Part shown: piece by piece, positions 34,272-44,125 of the stretch
Numbering within the stretch: the stretch's first letter is position 1
Layout: each line of letters opens with the position of its first letter
Assembly: GCA_938002655.1 (NCBI GenBank)
Contig: CALLAC010000013.1
Coordinates: 1 to 59,812 of the forward strand
Direction: 5' to 3'
DNA: 59,812 nt
Source of the DNA: an uncultured Cytophagales bacterium
Lineage (GTDB): Bacteria > Bacteroidota > Bacteroidia > Cytophagales > Thermonemataceae
Position numbers and translations under genes: made by a program
Notes under the pieces: generated by a model
Database searches by the model: none
Told to the model about the DNA's origin: nothing
Seen by the model: only the letters and a program-made list of their open reading frames with translations

Positions 34272-36125
34272 ATGAAACAACTTTTTCGTAAAAAAAGTAT
34301 TGAGCAAATACTTTCAGATGTTCAGCACGGTTTTGGTGAAGGCGAACACGGAGCAGGTCTGAGCAAAGAACTCAGTCTTTTTGACCTTACTTCGCTTGGC
34401 ATTGCGGCAATTATAGGAGCAGGCATTTTTGCAACTATCGGGAAAGCCTCTTACAACGGTGGTCCTGCGGTTTCATTGCTTTTCATATTTGTAGCGATAG
34501 CCTGTATTTTTTCGGCTTTGTGTTATGCTCAATTCGCTTCGCTTATTCCTGTAAGCGGAAGTGCTTATACGTACTCTTATGCTACGTTCGGCGAGCTAGT
34601 AGCTTGGATTATCGGTTGGGCTTTGATTTTGGAGTATTCCGTAGGCAACATTGTAGTAGCTATCTCGTGGTCGGGGTATTTTACAGGTTTTTTGCAGGGC
34701 TTTGGGATAGATTTTCCTGCGTATCTTTCTACTAACTATGGTGGAGCCAAAGAGGCTTTTAAGCAAGTTTCCCAAGACCTTGCTCAAGGAGTACCTCTCG
34801 ATAAAATCTCTTCTAGTTTGCAAGAAGGATATCTTGCTTGGAAAAACGCTCCCGAAATCGGCGGATTGAAAGTGATTTTAGATATTCCTGCTTTCTTGAG
34901 TGTGGTGTTGGTTTCTGCACTTGCTTACGTGGGCATTAAAGAATCTAAAACTGCTAGCAATATAATGGTAGCGGTGAAAATTTTGGTAGTAATTTTGGTA
35001 GTGCTTGTAGGAATGTTTTATGTAAACCCGAAGAATTGGTCGCCTTTTGCACCGAATGGAATAGAAGGGGTTTTGCAAGGAATAGCGGCAATTTTCTTTT
35101 CTTACATTGGCTTTGATGCCATTTCTACCACTGCCGAAGAATGTAAAAATCCACAAAGAGATTTACCCAAAGCAATGATACTTTCCGTAGTGATTTCCAC
35201 CATTTTGTATGTAAGTCTTACCTTGGTGCTTACAGGAGTGATGAACTACACACAGCTCAATTCTGAAGACCCACTTGCTGATATGTTTCACTTTCTCAAA
35301 ATGGACTTTCTTTCGGGAATAGTAGCAGTAAGTGCCGTATTTGCAATGACGAGCGTTCTGCTTGTATTCCAACTCGGACAGCCCCGTATATGGATGACTA
35401 TGAGCCGCGACGGACTGATGCCACCTGTTTTTGCCAAAATACACCCTCGCTTTCATACACCTTCTTTTGCAACTATCATAGCAGGACTTATGGTGGCTTT
35501 GCCCACACCTTTTATCAATATTGATTTTGTAGTAGATTTGACAAGTATCGGAACACTTTTTGCTTTTGTACTTGTGTGTGGCGGTGTTCTGATTTTACAA
35601 AATACAACTAAAGGTAAGGAGCAAATTGAAAAAGCACGCTTCAAAGTGCCTTATTTCAATGCCAAGTTTATTGTACCTGTGCTTTTTGTGGTAGGATTTG
35701 CACTAGCTTGGCTTTGGAATACTGAGCCAATGAAAGATTTTTTTGCATTTAGCAATGCTTTGCGAATTGAAACTTTACAAAAAGAACTTGCTAGCAAGCA
35801 AACCGAACTTGCCCAAAATGAAACCAATGAAATAAAAATGGCAATTACTACGCTGAAAGAAACTTTAAAGGCAGAACAAGAAAAATCTGCCCTCAAATTA
35901 TTTTTTGAGCGTTTGCCTTTGTGGGTGTTTTTAGCAATGTGCGTAGTAATGAGTTGGCTTTCTTGGAGAAAAAATCTTTCGCTGATACCCGTTTTGGGCT
36001 TACTTGTAAATTTTTATCTGATGTCCGAAATAGGTATTGCCAACTGGATAGGCTTTGTAGTTTGGCTGGCTTTAGGGCTAATTTTCTACTTCAGCTATGG
36101 CTATAAAAAAAGCCGATTTGCTTAA
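34272..36125 (+). CDS. APC-family cationic amino acid permease
   Basis: The 617-residue membrane transporter has the APC start LSLFDLTSLGIAAIIGAGIFATIG (helix 1), about 12 membrane helices, and the conserved FFSYIGFDAISTTAEECKNPQRDLPKAM loop. It would import amino acids with a proton or sodium gradient. Two inserts are unusual in the core fold: about 45 residues between helices 4 and 5 (GGAKEAFKQVSQDLAQGV...) and a coiled-coil stretch (about 495-545, LRIETLQKELASKQTELAQNE) before the last two helices. It is followed after 12 bases by the next gene on the same strand. Confidence 0.9.
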   Translation: MKQLFRKKSIEQILSDVQHGFGEGEHGAGLSKELSLFDLTSLGIAAIIGAGIFATIGKASYNGGPAVSLLFIFVAIACIFSALCYAQFASLIPVSGSAYTYSYATFGELVAWIIGWALILEYSVGNIVVAISWSGYFTGFLQGFGIDFPAYLSTNYGGAKEAFKQVSQDLAQGVPLDKISSSLQEGYLAWKNAPEIGGLKVILDIPAFLSVVLVSALAYVGIKESKTASNIMVAVKILVVILVVLVGMFYVNPKNWSPFAPNGIEGVLQGIAAIFFSYIGFDAISTTAEECKNPQRDLPKAMILSVVISTILYVSLTLVLTGVMNYTQLNSEDPLADMFHFLKMDFLSGIVAVSAVFAMTSVLLVFQLGQPRIWMTMSRDGLMPPVFAKIHPRFHTPSFATIIAGLMVALPTPFINIDFVVDLTSIGTLFAFVLVCGGVLILQNTTKGKEQIEKARFKVPYFNAKFIVPVLFVVGFALAWLWNTEPMKDFFAFSNALRIETLQKELASKQTELAQNETNEIKMAITTLKETLKAEQEKSALKLFFERLPLWVFLAMCVVMSWLSWRKNLSLIPVLGLLVNFYLMSEIGIANWIGFVVWLALGLIFYFSYGYKKSRFA

Positions 36126-36137
36126 AATCAAACACAA

Positions 36138-37031
36138 ATGAAAACAATTTTTAGAGTTTTAGGCATTGTAGTAGTTGTTTGTTTGCTTGTGCTTTCTGCC
36201 CGAGCACAATTGCCCAAGCGTAAGTGGTTGCCCCAACGTTCTTACCAAGAGCCCAGAGCCTATTGGGCTGTGCAGTTATCTCTGGGAGCAAAGCAATTGG
36301 CAATGACACCCACACTCTTTGCTCTCAATTACGACCATCCCGATACCGATACACTTTTTCTAAATCAGGAAAATATCACAGCGACTACCTTCAAAGGGGG
36401 GAGCAGTATAGCTTTCAATGCGAATTTTGCTTTGGAAGCAGGTTTTACAAAAGGTTTTTTTGGTGAAATCCGTTTTGATGGCATTTTCACTAATCCGTTT
36501 CTAAATAGCATAGAAGTAGGCGGTGGTTGGAATTTTGAACTGACTTACTACGAAAACGAGCGACTTCTGACCATACGTCCCGCTGTTGATTTTGTTTGGC
36601 TTCTCAATCAGTTCAAAATTGGTTCATACAATTTTCCTGAAAATACTCGCCAAATTGCAATGCTTGATGCAATTTACGAAAGAAGGGCAAATCTTAATTT
36701 CTACTTACGCAATCAGGTATTGGGCATAAAGCCACGCCTAAGTATTTCACTTCCTATTTCGCCGGGCTGGATGCTTCGTGCCGATATAGGCTACTTGTTT
36801 GTTTTGAACAAATATAGTCGTTTCTATATTACACAAGAAAGTGTACACGAAAGTCCTTATGTACTTTCGCCTGATGAAGAGCGTTTAGGCTTTACGATGA
36901 ATGGTATTCGCAGCCGTACGGATTTATTTACATACAGCGGATTTGTGTATACTATTGGCATTGCCCGAAAATTTGGCGACAATCGCGATAATGGCAGAAG
37001 ATACAAAGGTCGTTATGCAAAATACAAGTAA
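36138..37031 (+). CDS. Secreted outer-membrane beta-barrel-like protein
   Basis: The 297-residue protein has a clear signal peptide (VLGIVVVVCLLVLSARAQ, cut about residue 24) and then alternating aromatic beta-strands such as AYWAVQLSLGAKQLA, FGEIRFDGIF and FVYTIGIARKFG, ending in a basic tail. It looks like a small porin or OmpA-type barrel without a C-terminal OmpA domain. It probably shares a transcript with the permease 12 bases upstream, perhaps providing outer-membrane passage, but that is inference. Convergent with the MacB-type permease gene, 2 bases away. Confidence 0.75.
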   Translation: MKTIFRVLGIVVVVCLLVLSARAQLPKRKWLPQRSYQEPRAYWAVQLSLGAKQLAMTPTLFALNYDHPDTDTLFLNQENITATTFKGGSSIAFNANFALEAGFTKGFFGEIRFDGIFTNPFLNSIEVGGGWNFELTYYENERLLTIRPAVDFVWLLNQFKIGSYNFPENTRQIAMLDAIYERRANLNFYLRNQVLGIKPRLSISLPISPGWMLRADIGYLFVLNKYSRFYITQESVHESPYVLSPDEERLGFTMNGIRSRTDLFTYSGFVYTIGIARKFGDNRDNGRRYKGRYAKYK

Positions 37032-37033
37032 AA

Positions 37034-38278
37034 TTATTCGTTATGCAATAGATCAGCAGGGGCTTGTAAAGCGGCTTTGTGAGCAGGATACCAACCAAAA
37101 ACAATGCCTATGGCAATAGGAATAAACATCACTACAAGTATCCCTTCCCAATCAAAAGCTATACTAATTTGCATTTGGCTACGAAGCAAAAAAGAAAGTA
37201 GATATCCGAAAACCAAACCTACCAACCCTCCCAAAAAGCAAATAAATACGCTTTCAAAAAGAAATTGCAAATGAATATCGCTTTGCTTAGCTCCTACGGC
37301 TTTGCGAATGCCAATTTCTTTGAGCCGTTCTAGCACCGCAGTAAGCATGATGTTCATAATGCCAATACCGCCAATCAGTAAGGCTATACCTGTAACTACT
37401 CCTAAAAGTTGTGTGAGCATACGTTGTGTTTTTTGCTTTTCTCTCAAAATTTGTTCGGGTACAATAACTTCCACATCACTCTGTCCTGCATGCAAGCGAA
37501 GAAAAGTTCTTTGCAAACTTTCGGCAGTTTTGAGCAGTTGGCTATTTTCGCTTACTTGCACTACAATTCTGTGTAATTGATGCGTAAGATTACCTGAAAC
37601 TTGAATGAATTTTTTGTAGGAAAAACGATGCACAAGGCTTTCTATAGGAACATACACTGAAAGGTTTGTAGAATGAATACCCAAATTTTCTGCAATATTT
37701 TGAGAACTATATTGTGTTTGAATAACCCCAATCACTTTGAACCACTGGTCATCAAGGCGAATGTATTTGCCCAAACCCGAAACGCCACCAAAAAGTTTTT
37801 TTTCCAAAGATGCCCCAATTACACACACAGGTAACAAATTTTGAATTTGATAGTCATTAAAAAAATTTCCTTTCTGGCAAGAAAGTTTAAGCATATGGAA
37901 GTAATCCTTTTTTACCCCATACAAGTCTGTATTAAACCACCTGCCTTGCGAAGAGGCTATCGTTTTCAAGTGAATTTCAGGGCTAATAAAACTTACATTG
38001 GGGTAGGTCTGGGCAATGCTTTCAGCGTCTTGCAGGCATAAACCACGAGAGTTTTTAGTAAAATTTTTCTTTTCTGTCGAAGGAATTATGATGATTGTAT
38101 TGGCTCCAATAAGTTGCATTTCTTGCTCCAATTCTTTTTGCGAACCTTTGCCAATTGCCAAAATAGCCACCATTGAAGCTACAGCAAATGTTACACCCAA
38201 AGCCGCCAAGAAAGCTCTGAGTTTTCTACCTTGCAAGGCTTGCCAAGCAGTTTGAATATGTAGAAGCAAAGGAAACAT
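37034..38278 (-). CDS. MacB-type ABC transporter permease
   Basis: The 414-residue protein has the MacB/FtsX architecture: helix 1 (LRAFLAALGVTFAVASMVAILAIG, about 20-43), a periplasmic MacB_PCD domain (about 45-270) beginning NTIIIIPSTEKKN and with IGANTI-type motifs, then three C-terminal helices with GGIGIMNIMLTAVLERLKEIGIRKAVGAKQSDI, the FtsX hallmark. It mediates efflux or lipoprotein transport with a separate MacB-like ATPase, absent here. A -7 box at 38304-38311 is upstream. Confidence 0.92.
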   Translation of the reverse strand: MFPLLLHIQTAWQALQGRKLRAFLAALGVTFAVASMVAILAIGKGSQKELEQEMQLIGANTIIIIPSTEKKNFTKNSRGLCLQDAESIAQTYPNVSFISPEIHLKTIASSQGRWFNTDLYGVKKDYFHMLKLSCQKGNFFNDYQIQNLLPVCVIGASLEKKLFGGVSGLGKYIRLDDQWFKVIGVIQTQYSSQNIAENLGIHSTNLSVYVPIESLVHRFSYKKFIQVSGNLTHQLHRIVVQVSENSQLLKTAESLQRTFLRLHAGQSDVEVIVPEQILREKQKTQRMLTQLLGVVTGIALLIGGIGIMNIMLTAVLERLKEIGIRKAVGAKQSDIHLQFLFESVFICFLGGLVGLVFGYLLSFLLRSQMQISIAFDWEGILVVMFIPIAIGIVFGWYPAHKAALQAPADLLHNE

Positions 38279-38303
38279 TTCTACTGCAATAAAATATTAT
38301 GCT

Positions 38304-38311
38304 CAAAAGTA
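38304..38311 (-). promoter_or_regulatory. Putative -7 box for the MacB-type permease
   Basis: TACTTTTG on the minus strand matches TAnnTTTG and lies 25 bases upstream of ATG 38278. The 260-base gap to 38545 is otherwise AT-rich with no other recognisable element. Confidence 0.4.
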
Positions 38312-38545
38312 TAAAATTTAGCAAACTTTGCCCTTGTATACAATCAACTTGTTAGCACTACTTACAAGTTTTAGAAAAGTGTTCAAAAAAAATGTAAATT
38401 TTGTATCGTAAATTTAAGAATATAACTTAAAAACATTTTGAGAATTTAATAATCAGTGTTTATTTGCCTAATTTAGATAATTTATGTTACACAGATGTTT
38501 ATTTATCTATGACAAATTCAAAAAAGTAACTTTTTTCAATAAAAA

Positions 38546-39118
38546 TCAGCTAATTTTTTTCTTGACAACAATATAGCCTGGATATTTGATATAGCCTTTA
38601 CCTACGGAAATAGAAGGTTTTACTCGCAAAGTCAAATTTTTAGGTTGGTTTTGTTCATCTTTGATACCAAGAGCTTTGGCAATTAAATCACGTCCCTCTT
38701 TTTGAGAAAAAATCTTGTATAAATCAGAACTAATTTGTAAGGGCATCACAATACTTCCTTTGGCAGGTATTTCGTAACGCTGATTGACAAATCCTCTGGC
38801 TATTTCTACTTTATCAATCTCGGCAATCCATTCTAGATAGTTGAGTGCGGCAAGTTTATCATTAGGATTATTGATATTGATATGGAAGGTAAAGCTTAGA
38901 TGCAAGGATTTTTGTGAAAAAGATTTAAGTAAAGAGGCTATATCTAAAATGCTCACTTCATTGATATCTGTTTTTTCCTGCAAATTGATACCTGCCAAAT
39001 GTAAATTATCAATACCCATGCTTGTAAAATCGCATTGAGCAAGATTTTTTAACTCTCTGAAAGTACGACAAGAAAAAATAAATAAAAATAAAAATGCCAA
39101 CAGAGCAATTTTCTTCAT
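38546..39118 (-). CDS. LEA14-like (Hin1/water stress) lipoprotein
   Basis: The 190-residue protein has a lipobox (FIFSC, Cys17) and a single beta-sandwich domain of the LEA_2/WHy type: a strand FTFHININNPNDKLAALNYLEWIAEIDK (about 78-105), GFVNQRYEIPAKGSIVMPLQI and a C-terminal tail KPSISVGKGYIKYPGYIVVKKK. LEA_2 proteins are associated with desiccation or membrane stress in many bacteria. An ATG at 39136 would overlap the upstream gene by four bases; ATG 39118 begins the signal. It is the last gene of the 42.4-38.5 kb minus-strand group. Confidence 0.75.
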   Translation of the reverse strand: MKKIALLAFLFLFIFSCRTFRELKNLAQCDFTSMGIDNLHLAGINLQEKTDINEVSILDIASLLKSFSQKSLHLSFTFHININNPNDKLAALNYLEWIAEIDKVEIARGFVNQRYEIPAKGSIVMPLQISSDLYKIFSQKEGRDLIAKALGIKDEQNQPKNLTLRVKPSISVGKGYIKYPGYIVVKKKIS

Positions 39119-39132
39119 AATGTATGCTAAAC

Positions 39133-40230
39133 TCATAAGGATAACGTCGTAATAGCTTTTGAAGAAACATCAAGTGAATTTTGAGTTTTTCTTTTTTTAC
39201 GCAGAATCAGCAAAATTTGTGTAAAAGAAAGCATAATTACAAATAAAATTGCAAAATATGCATATACGTTCAACAAATTGGCGAAATATGCGGCAATAAT
39301 GATACATATATTGAGGGCATACAAAATAAAACTGGCTTGTAAATGCGAGCAACCTATGTCGAGCAAAAGATGATGTAAATGATTTCTATCTCCTGAAAAA
39401 GGGGATTTACCTTTTGCCACTCTTACAACGAATACTCGCAAGGTATCAAAGAGAGGTACTACCAAAACTGCAATGGCAAATAAAGGAGCTTTCCCTCCTA
39501 CAAAGGAAATTTCAGTTTTGTTCATTTCTATAAATTTGATAGCAAAAACAGCAGAAATAAATCCCAAAATCAGCGAACCGGTATCGCCCATAAAAATTTT
39601 ACCTACAAAGTTGTAACGCAAAAAACCGAGAGTTGCTCCACAAGTAGCCATAGCCCAAATGAAAAGGCTTTCTTCGCTATGCCTGAAAAACCATATTCCG
39701 AAAGTAGAAATCACAATACAAGCTACACCACCTGCCAGCCCATTGATGCCGTCAATCAGATTGAATGAATTGATAATCACAAGCATAGTAAAAATTGTAG
39801 CACCATATAGCACAACAGAATGAGCCTCGTAGGTAAAAAAGAAACCATATAAGCTGCTTAGTTTTACATCACCCCAAAAAACAACAATACACACAGCTAT
39901 AAGTTGTGCTAGAAATTTTTTATAAGGCGTTAAAGGAATAATATCATCTTTAATTCCTGTAAAAAATAAAATAGTAATTGATGAAAGAAAAGCTCCCAAA
40001 TCTAAATTTTTACTATGATGAGCAAAAAAAGTAGCAGAAATCACTGTTCCTGCAAAAATGGCTATTCCGCCAAGTGTAGGAATTTTTCTTATATGAATCT
40101 TACGAATTTCATCGGGTTCATCATACAAATGTTTTTGTTCTGCTACTTTGATGATGGAAGGTATGCTCATCAGTGCAATGAACAGCGAAATAACAAAAGT
40201 AATAACAAAGATAAAAATCATCATAAACAC
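39133..40230 (-). CDS. WecA/MraY-family polyprenyl-phosphate sugar-1-phosphate transferase
   Basis: The 365-residue integral membrane enzyme transfers a sugar-1-phosphate from a UDP-sugar to undecaprenyl phosphate. Signatures are the first loop HIRKIPTLGGIAIF, the NSFNLIDGINGLAGG motif (acidic catalytic residues), FMGDTGSLILGF and GDRNHLHHLLLDIGCSH, as in WecA/Rfe (GlcNAc-1-phosphate transferase). About eleven membrane helices are predicted. It starts a glycan, such as O-antigen or capsule. It lies next to a second initiating glycosyl-phosphate transferase (40293-41705), a sign of a cell-surface polysaccharide locus. Confidence 0.93.
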   Translation of the reverse strand: MFMMIFIFVITFVISLFIALMSIPSIIKVAEQKHLYDEPDEIRKIHIRKIPTLGGIAIFAGTVISATFFAHHSKNLDLGAFLSSITILFFTGIKDDIIPLTPYKKFLAQLIAVCIVVFWGDVKLSSLYGFFFTYEAHSVVLYGATIFTMLVIINSFNLIDGINGLAGGVACIVISTFGIWFFRHSEESLFIWAMATCGATLGFLRYNFVGKIFMGDTGSLILGFISAVFAIKFIEMNKTEISFVGGKAPLFAIAVLVVPLFDTLRVFVVRVAKGKSPFSGDRNHLHHLLLDIGCSHLQASFILYALNICIIIAAYFANLLNVYAYFAILFVIMLSFTQILLILRKKRKTQNSLDVSSKAITTLSL

Positions 40231-40292
40231 CTGTTTTCACGCCCGCCTCAAACCTTTTGAATTAAAAAATAACACTTTTTCAAAATAAATTT

Positions 40293-41705
40293 TTAGAAGG
40301 CATTTTTGTCGCCTTTGAAAATTGCTTTAATTGTCCATAAAATAATAATAATATCCAACCAAAACGACCAATTTTCTATGTAAAACACATCCATTTTCAC
40401 CCGATTTATCATGGAGCGAACATCACGAGTTTCGCCACGATATCCCTTTACTTGGGCAAGTCCCGTAACCCCAGGTTTTACCAAGTGCCTCAGCATATAT
40501 TTTTCTACAATATGCTGAAACGTATTGTTGAGTTCCAATGGATGAGGACGAGGACCCACCACGGTCATATCGCCTAAAAGTACGTTAAAGAACTGCGGTA
40601 ATTCGTCTAAACTTGTTTTTCGTAAAAACTTCCCAATTTTAGTTACTCGGCTATCGTTGCGTGTAGCTTGCACAAATTCTGCATCTTTTTGGTAGGTCAT
40701 TGTGCGAAATTTGTACACCCAAAATATTTTACCATCTTTGCCCGCACGCTTTTGCTTAAAAAAAACAGGACCTTTGGAGGTTAGTTTGATAAGCAAAGCG
40801 ATAATCGGAAACAGCCAAGTAAAAATAAATATAATTACCGAAAGAGAAAAGAAAATATCAAAACTTCTTTTTAAAAATTGATTAAAAGCATCATTCAAAG
40901 GCTCTCGGCGTGAAAGTACTACAGGAATGTTCCCGAAATGTTCTACTGCTACTTCTGATACAGTAAAATCTTTCAGATTGGGAAGCAAGCGTATGCGTTT
41001 AAGATGATTATCAGCAAATTGAGTGATTTTTTTGAGTTGCTCGCGACTGATGCTATCCAAAGAGCAATAGATTTCATCAACATGATTTTCTAAAACAAAT
41101 TTTTCCAAATCTTTGAGTTTTCCTTTTACTAATGAGTTATTCTCTTCTTTTTCATCAAAAAAACCTAAAAACTGATAGCCTCTATCTTTGTTTTTGGTAA
41201 CAAAATTATATAAGTCTAATCCGGTTTTTCCATAACCTACAATGACAATGCGGACTTGGTTGTAGCCCATTTTTCGATAAATCCTTAAAAGCCATAAGAT
41301 TAGTATTCGCCAAATTGTAATAAATACCGTAAAAGTAGAGTAGGAAACAATGAGGTGAAAACGTGAGTAGGCTTTTTCTTGAATAAGTACTAAAAAAACA
41401 GCCATCAGAGCAAAATGCCATGCTATGGCTTTGAGTATCTTACGAACGATTGTCCAATATTCTTCTAAACGAGAAATTTGGTAGGTTTTCGCAAAAATAG
41501 CAATGCATATCCATACTATATTTGCATAAATACCTACATACCAATAAGGTTCATTAAAAATGCCATCAAAGCTTTTGAAACGAATAAAATAAGCTATCAA
41601 AAAAGCCAAATTCAGAGCTAATACATCACCCAAGGAATAAAAAAAGCGGACAAATCTTCTGTACGAGGCGTGCATATTACTCTGCAAAGGTTTATTTACA
41701 ACCAC
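40293..41705 (-). CDS. Undecaprenyl-phosphate glucose phosphotransferase (WcaJ-like)
   Basis: The 470-residue protein has four or five N-terminal membrane helices (about 20-130), a CoA-binding-like Rossmann region (NQVRIVIVGYGKTGLDLYNF, about 145-165), and a C-terminal bacterial sugar transferase domain: RSFDIFFSLSVIIFIFTWLFP, KGPVFFKQKRAGKDGK, FRTM, TSLDELPQFFNVLLGDMTVVGPRPHP and KPGVTGLAQVKGYRGE. It transfers glucose-1-phosphate (or a similar sugar) to undecaprenyl phosphate to initiate exopolysaccharide. The next gene is 62 bases away. Confidence 0.93.
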   Translation of the reverse strand: MVVNKPLQSNMHASYRRFVRFFYSLGDVLALNLAFLIAYFIRFKSFDGIFNEPYWYVGIYANIVWICIAIFAKTYQISRLEEYWTIVRKILKAIAWHFALMAVFLVLIQEKAYSRFHLIVSYSTFTVFITIWRILILWLLRIYRKMGYNQVRIVIVGYGKTGLDLYNFVTKNKDRGYQFLGFFDEKEENNSLVKGKLKDLEKFVLENHVDEIYCSLDSISREQLKKITQFADNHLKRIRLLPNLKDFTVSEVAVEHFGNIPVVLSRREPLNDAFNQFLKRSFDIFFSLSVIIFIFTWLFPIIALLIKLTSKGPVFFKQKRAGKDGKIFWVYKFRTMTYQKDAEFVQATRNDSRVTKIGKFLRKTSLDELPQFFNVLLGDMTVVGPRPHPLELNNTFQHIVEKYMLRHLVKPGVTGLAQVKGYRGETRDVRSMINRVKMDVFYIENWSFWLDIIIILWTIKAIFKGDKNAF

Positions 41706-41782
41706 CTAAAAATGGGCTTGAAAGTTAAAAGTCTACTTTTTAGTAGAGTTTTAGCTTGCGTAATAACAAATAAAATAGAAAG

Positions 41783-42364
41783 TTAGCGTCCTTGGCTTAA
41801 TTTTTCCATTTCAGCCTCAAAGGTTTTTTTGAATTTTTCATAATCGTAATCAATCTTGAGGCGTTCTTCTTGGGAAAGTTTTTGCATACGTTTGTTGTAA
41901 GATTCAAGCAAATCGTCTGTGGTGAGTTCTATGGCAATATAGTATTTGTACGTACCTTGCTGCGTTTTTACGAGCTTTTCGCAGATGGTTTTTGTTCCTG
42001 CGATTTCTTGGTCGATAACTTCGCGGGTAAGATTCTCGTAGCGTTCTTCAACTTCTTCTTTGTTGTTGAACTCACGAGAGTTTATGTAGTTATCTATAAC
42101 TGCTTTTATACGTGTACTGATACTACGAGCTAGTTCATCGCGACAATTGCTTAATGCTTTTCGTTTGGCAACCATTTGGTCTTGGCTTTCACCCATTGCA
42201 TTGGCTCTGAAAGTTTTTTTATCTGTGAAATACTGCGGACCCGAACAAGGAACTACTACTTCTTCCTCACCTTTGGGAAGTTTTACTTTTTCTTTCTTTC
42301 TACAAGAAAAAGAAACTGCGACTACCAAAGCTATGAACGTGAAATAGATAAAAGACTTTTTCAT
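41783..42364 (-). CDS. LPP20-like lipoprotein
   Basis: The 193-residue lipoprotein has a signal (YFTFIALVVAVSFSC, lipobox Cys20) followed by a Lys-rich linker, a C-x-GPQY segment and a domain of long charged helices with alternating ANAMGESQDQMVAKRKALSNCRDELARSI (about 55-83), which recalls the LPP20 fold in which a conserved A-x-G helix packs on a beta-sheet. The C-terminal coiled tail (EERLKIDYDYEKFKKTF) is charged. Its role is unknown. The ATG at 42364 starts the signal; an ATG at 42388 would add eight residues. Two lipoproteins and two sugar-phosphate transferases here form one group. Confidence 0.7.
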   Translation of the reverse strand: MKKSFIYFTFIALVVAVSFSCRKKEKVKLPKGEEEVVVPCSGPQYFTDKKTFRANAMGESQDQMVAKRKALSNCRDELARSISTRIKAVIDNYINSREFNNKEEVEERYENLTREVIDQEIAGTKTICEKLVKTQQGTYKYYIAIELTTDDLLESYNKRMQKLSQEERLKIDYDYEKFKKTFEAEMEKLSQGR

Positions 42365-42502
42365 AAAAACATTTTTTGGGGTTTGCACTATTTGTAAAGC
42401 ATGAATAATGCCAAAGTTGAAAAAATTACAAAAAAAAAAACGAAATTATTTTGTAAACTTAATACGCATAATTTCACTATCTTGATTTAAGACTATTACA
42501 AT

Positions 42503-44011
42503 CTAATGTACTCTTATTTTTTGCCCTACGACAAGACTTTCGCCTTTGAGTTCGGGATTTAATTTTCGGATTTTCTCGACAGAGCCGTTGTAACGTTTGC
42601 TGATACTCCAAAGCGTATCGCCTTGTTTGACAACATGGTACACTGCTTTTCTTGCAGAAAGCGTGTTTTTGTTGGTAGCTACTGCTCCTACGGGTGGGGT
42701 TTTAAAGGCTACTTTATGAATAGGAACTTTGGTTTCTGAGCTATTTTGAGCCTCTTTTTCATCAATTTCTGTTTTGTTATTGTTTTGAACTAAATCTTCT
42801 TCGCTATTTTTAGGTGTTTCCTCTTTGTTTTTTTCTTCTATCCACAACACAAGGCGTTGCGAAGCCATCAGATTTTGAGAGCGAAGTTTGTTCCAAAGCA
42901 TTACATCGCGAGTATGTACTTGATACAATTGGGCAATTTGAGCGAGTGTTTCGCCTTTGCGTACCGTATGAGTAACTTTCTTTTTACCTTTGGTACTGGC
43001 AAGAGCCTCATTATAAATAGTAGGATAGGGAATGTACTGATAACTTCTTTTGCTAGCGGCTTTTAGAATCTCTTCGCGATGTTCGTTGAAATATTCTATT
43101 TTATCTTTGGGAATACGTAAGGCATAATCTTTATAGTGGTGAGGTACAACATTTTTTTTCAGTTGAGGATTAAGCACTTGTAAAATCTCAAAATCAACAT
43201 CTAATTGTTTAGCAAGTTCTTTTACATTAACAAACTGACTGACCACTATGGTATCGGCAGGAATGTAGGTATGTACCTCTTCGGGGAGTTCGGCAAAATG
43301 CTCGTGATAATAGTTGAAAACGTAAGTTACAGCAATGAAAATAGGTACATAGGCACGTGTTTCGGCAGGAATGTAAGGATAGATGTCCCAAAAATTTCTT
43401 TTACCACCCGCTCTCTTGATGGCTTGGTCTATTCTTCCCGGACCCGCATTATAGGCGGCAAGAGCTAAATGCCAATCGCCAAATCTTTCATACAGATATT
43501 TCAGAAAGCGAGCCGCCGCTTCGGTAGATTTGTAAGGGTCTATGCGTTCATCAATATAAAAATCTTGCTTTAAGCCATACATTTTGCCTGTGAAAGGCAT
43601 AAATTGCCATAAGCCCACTGCCGAAGCCCAAGAGGTAGCTTTCGGAATAAGAGCCGATTCCACTACCGAGAGGTATTTGAGTTCATCAGGCATATTGTAT
43701 TTAGCCAAAATTTCCTCAAAAATAGGGAAGTAGCGGTCTTTTCTCATCAAATAATACTTGATTTGCTTGCGTTGTTTTACGCAAAACCGCTCAATCTGCT
43801 TTTTTACAATATTATTGTAAGTAAGCGGAATTTCATTTTCTATACACTTCAAACGCTCTGCAATGAGGTCGTCGTGAATTGCGGGGATATAATCTTTAAG
43901 TTCAGCATCAATTTCTGAGTTTTTAGCGGTTTCCGGCTGCCCATATAATTTGGGGCTTACACAGGCAAATGCTAAAAAGCCAAACAACAGAACCTTCGCT
44001 ACTTTTTTCAT
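42503..44011 (-). CDS. Membrane-bound lytic transglycosylase D-like protein with two LysM domains
   Basis: The 502-residue protein has a signal ([19 protein letters not shown]). An SLT domain follows (about 95-210), with the catalytic-Glu motif in [32 protein letters not shown] and the [14 protein letters not shown] motif. Two LysM domains (about 345-390, [18 protein letters not shown], and 455-502, [17 protein letters not shown]) bind peptidoglycan. It cleaves the glycan strand of murein to form anhydro-muropeptides and takes part in wall remodelling. The ATG at 44011 begins the signal; the longer frame from 44053 adds residues with no conserved feature. Confidence 0.94.
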   Translation of the reverse strand: MKKVAKVLLFGFLAFACVSPKLYGQPETAKNSEIDAELKDYIPAIHDDLIAERLKCIENEIPLTYNNIVKKQIERFCVKQRKQIKYYLMRKDRYFPIFEEILAKYNMPDELKYLSVVESALIPKATSWASAVGLWQFMPFTGKMYGLKQDFYIDERIDPYKSTEAAARFLKYLYERFGDWHLALAAYNAGPGRIDQAIKRAGGKRNFWDIYPYIPAETRAYVPIFIAVTYVFNYYHEHFAELPEEVHTYIPADTIVVSQFVNVKELAKQLDVDFEILQVLNPQLKKNVVPHHYKDYALRIPKDKIEYFNEHREEILKAASKRSYQYIPYPTIYNEALASTKGKKKVTHTVRKGETLAQIAQLYQVHTRDVMLWNKLRSQNLMASQRLVLWIEEKNKEETPKNSEEDLVQNNNKTEIDEKEAQNSSETKVPIHKVAFKTPPVGAVATNKNTLSARKAVYHVVKQGDTLWSISKRYNGSVEKIRKLNPELKGESLVVGQKIRVH

Positions 44012-44125
44012 CGGTAGAGTATTTGGTTTTTTACAGAACATTTGTCGTGCCACAACAAGTCAGCAGTGTAAAGGTATAGAAAGTTTTTTACACTGCCAAA
44101 CTCTACAAAAGAAAAGTTAAGATTT

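Noticed and set aside
38519-38537. Palindromic A/T run around AAAAAAGTAACTTTTTT downstream of the LEA-like gene
   Set aside because: The stem has only one GC pair and a loop of about three bases; too weak to claim as a terminator.
44063-44096. A 10-base inverted repeat (stems 44063-44072 and 44087-44096) between the transglycosylase and phosphatase genes
   Set aside because: No T run follows on either strand, so I do not call it a terminator; it may be a regulatory site but nothing supports a specific role.
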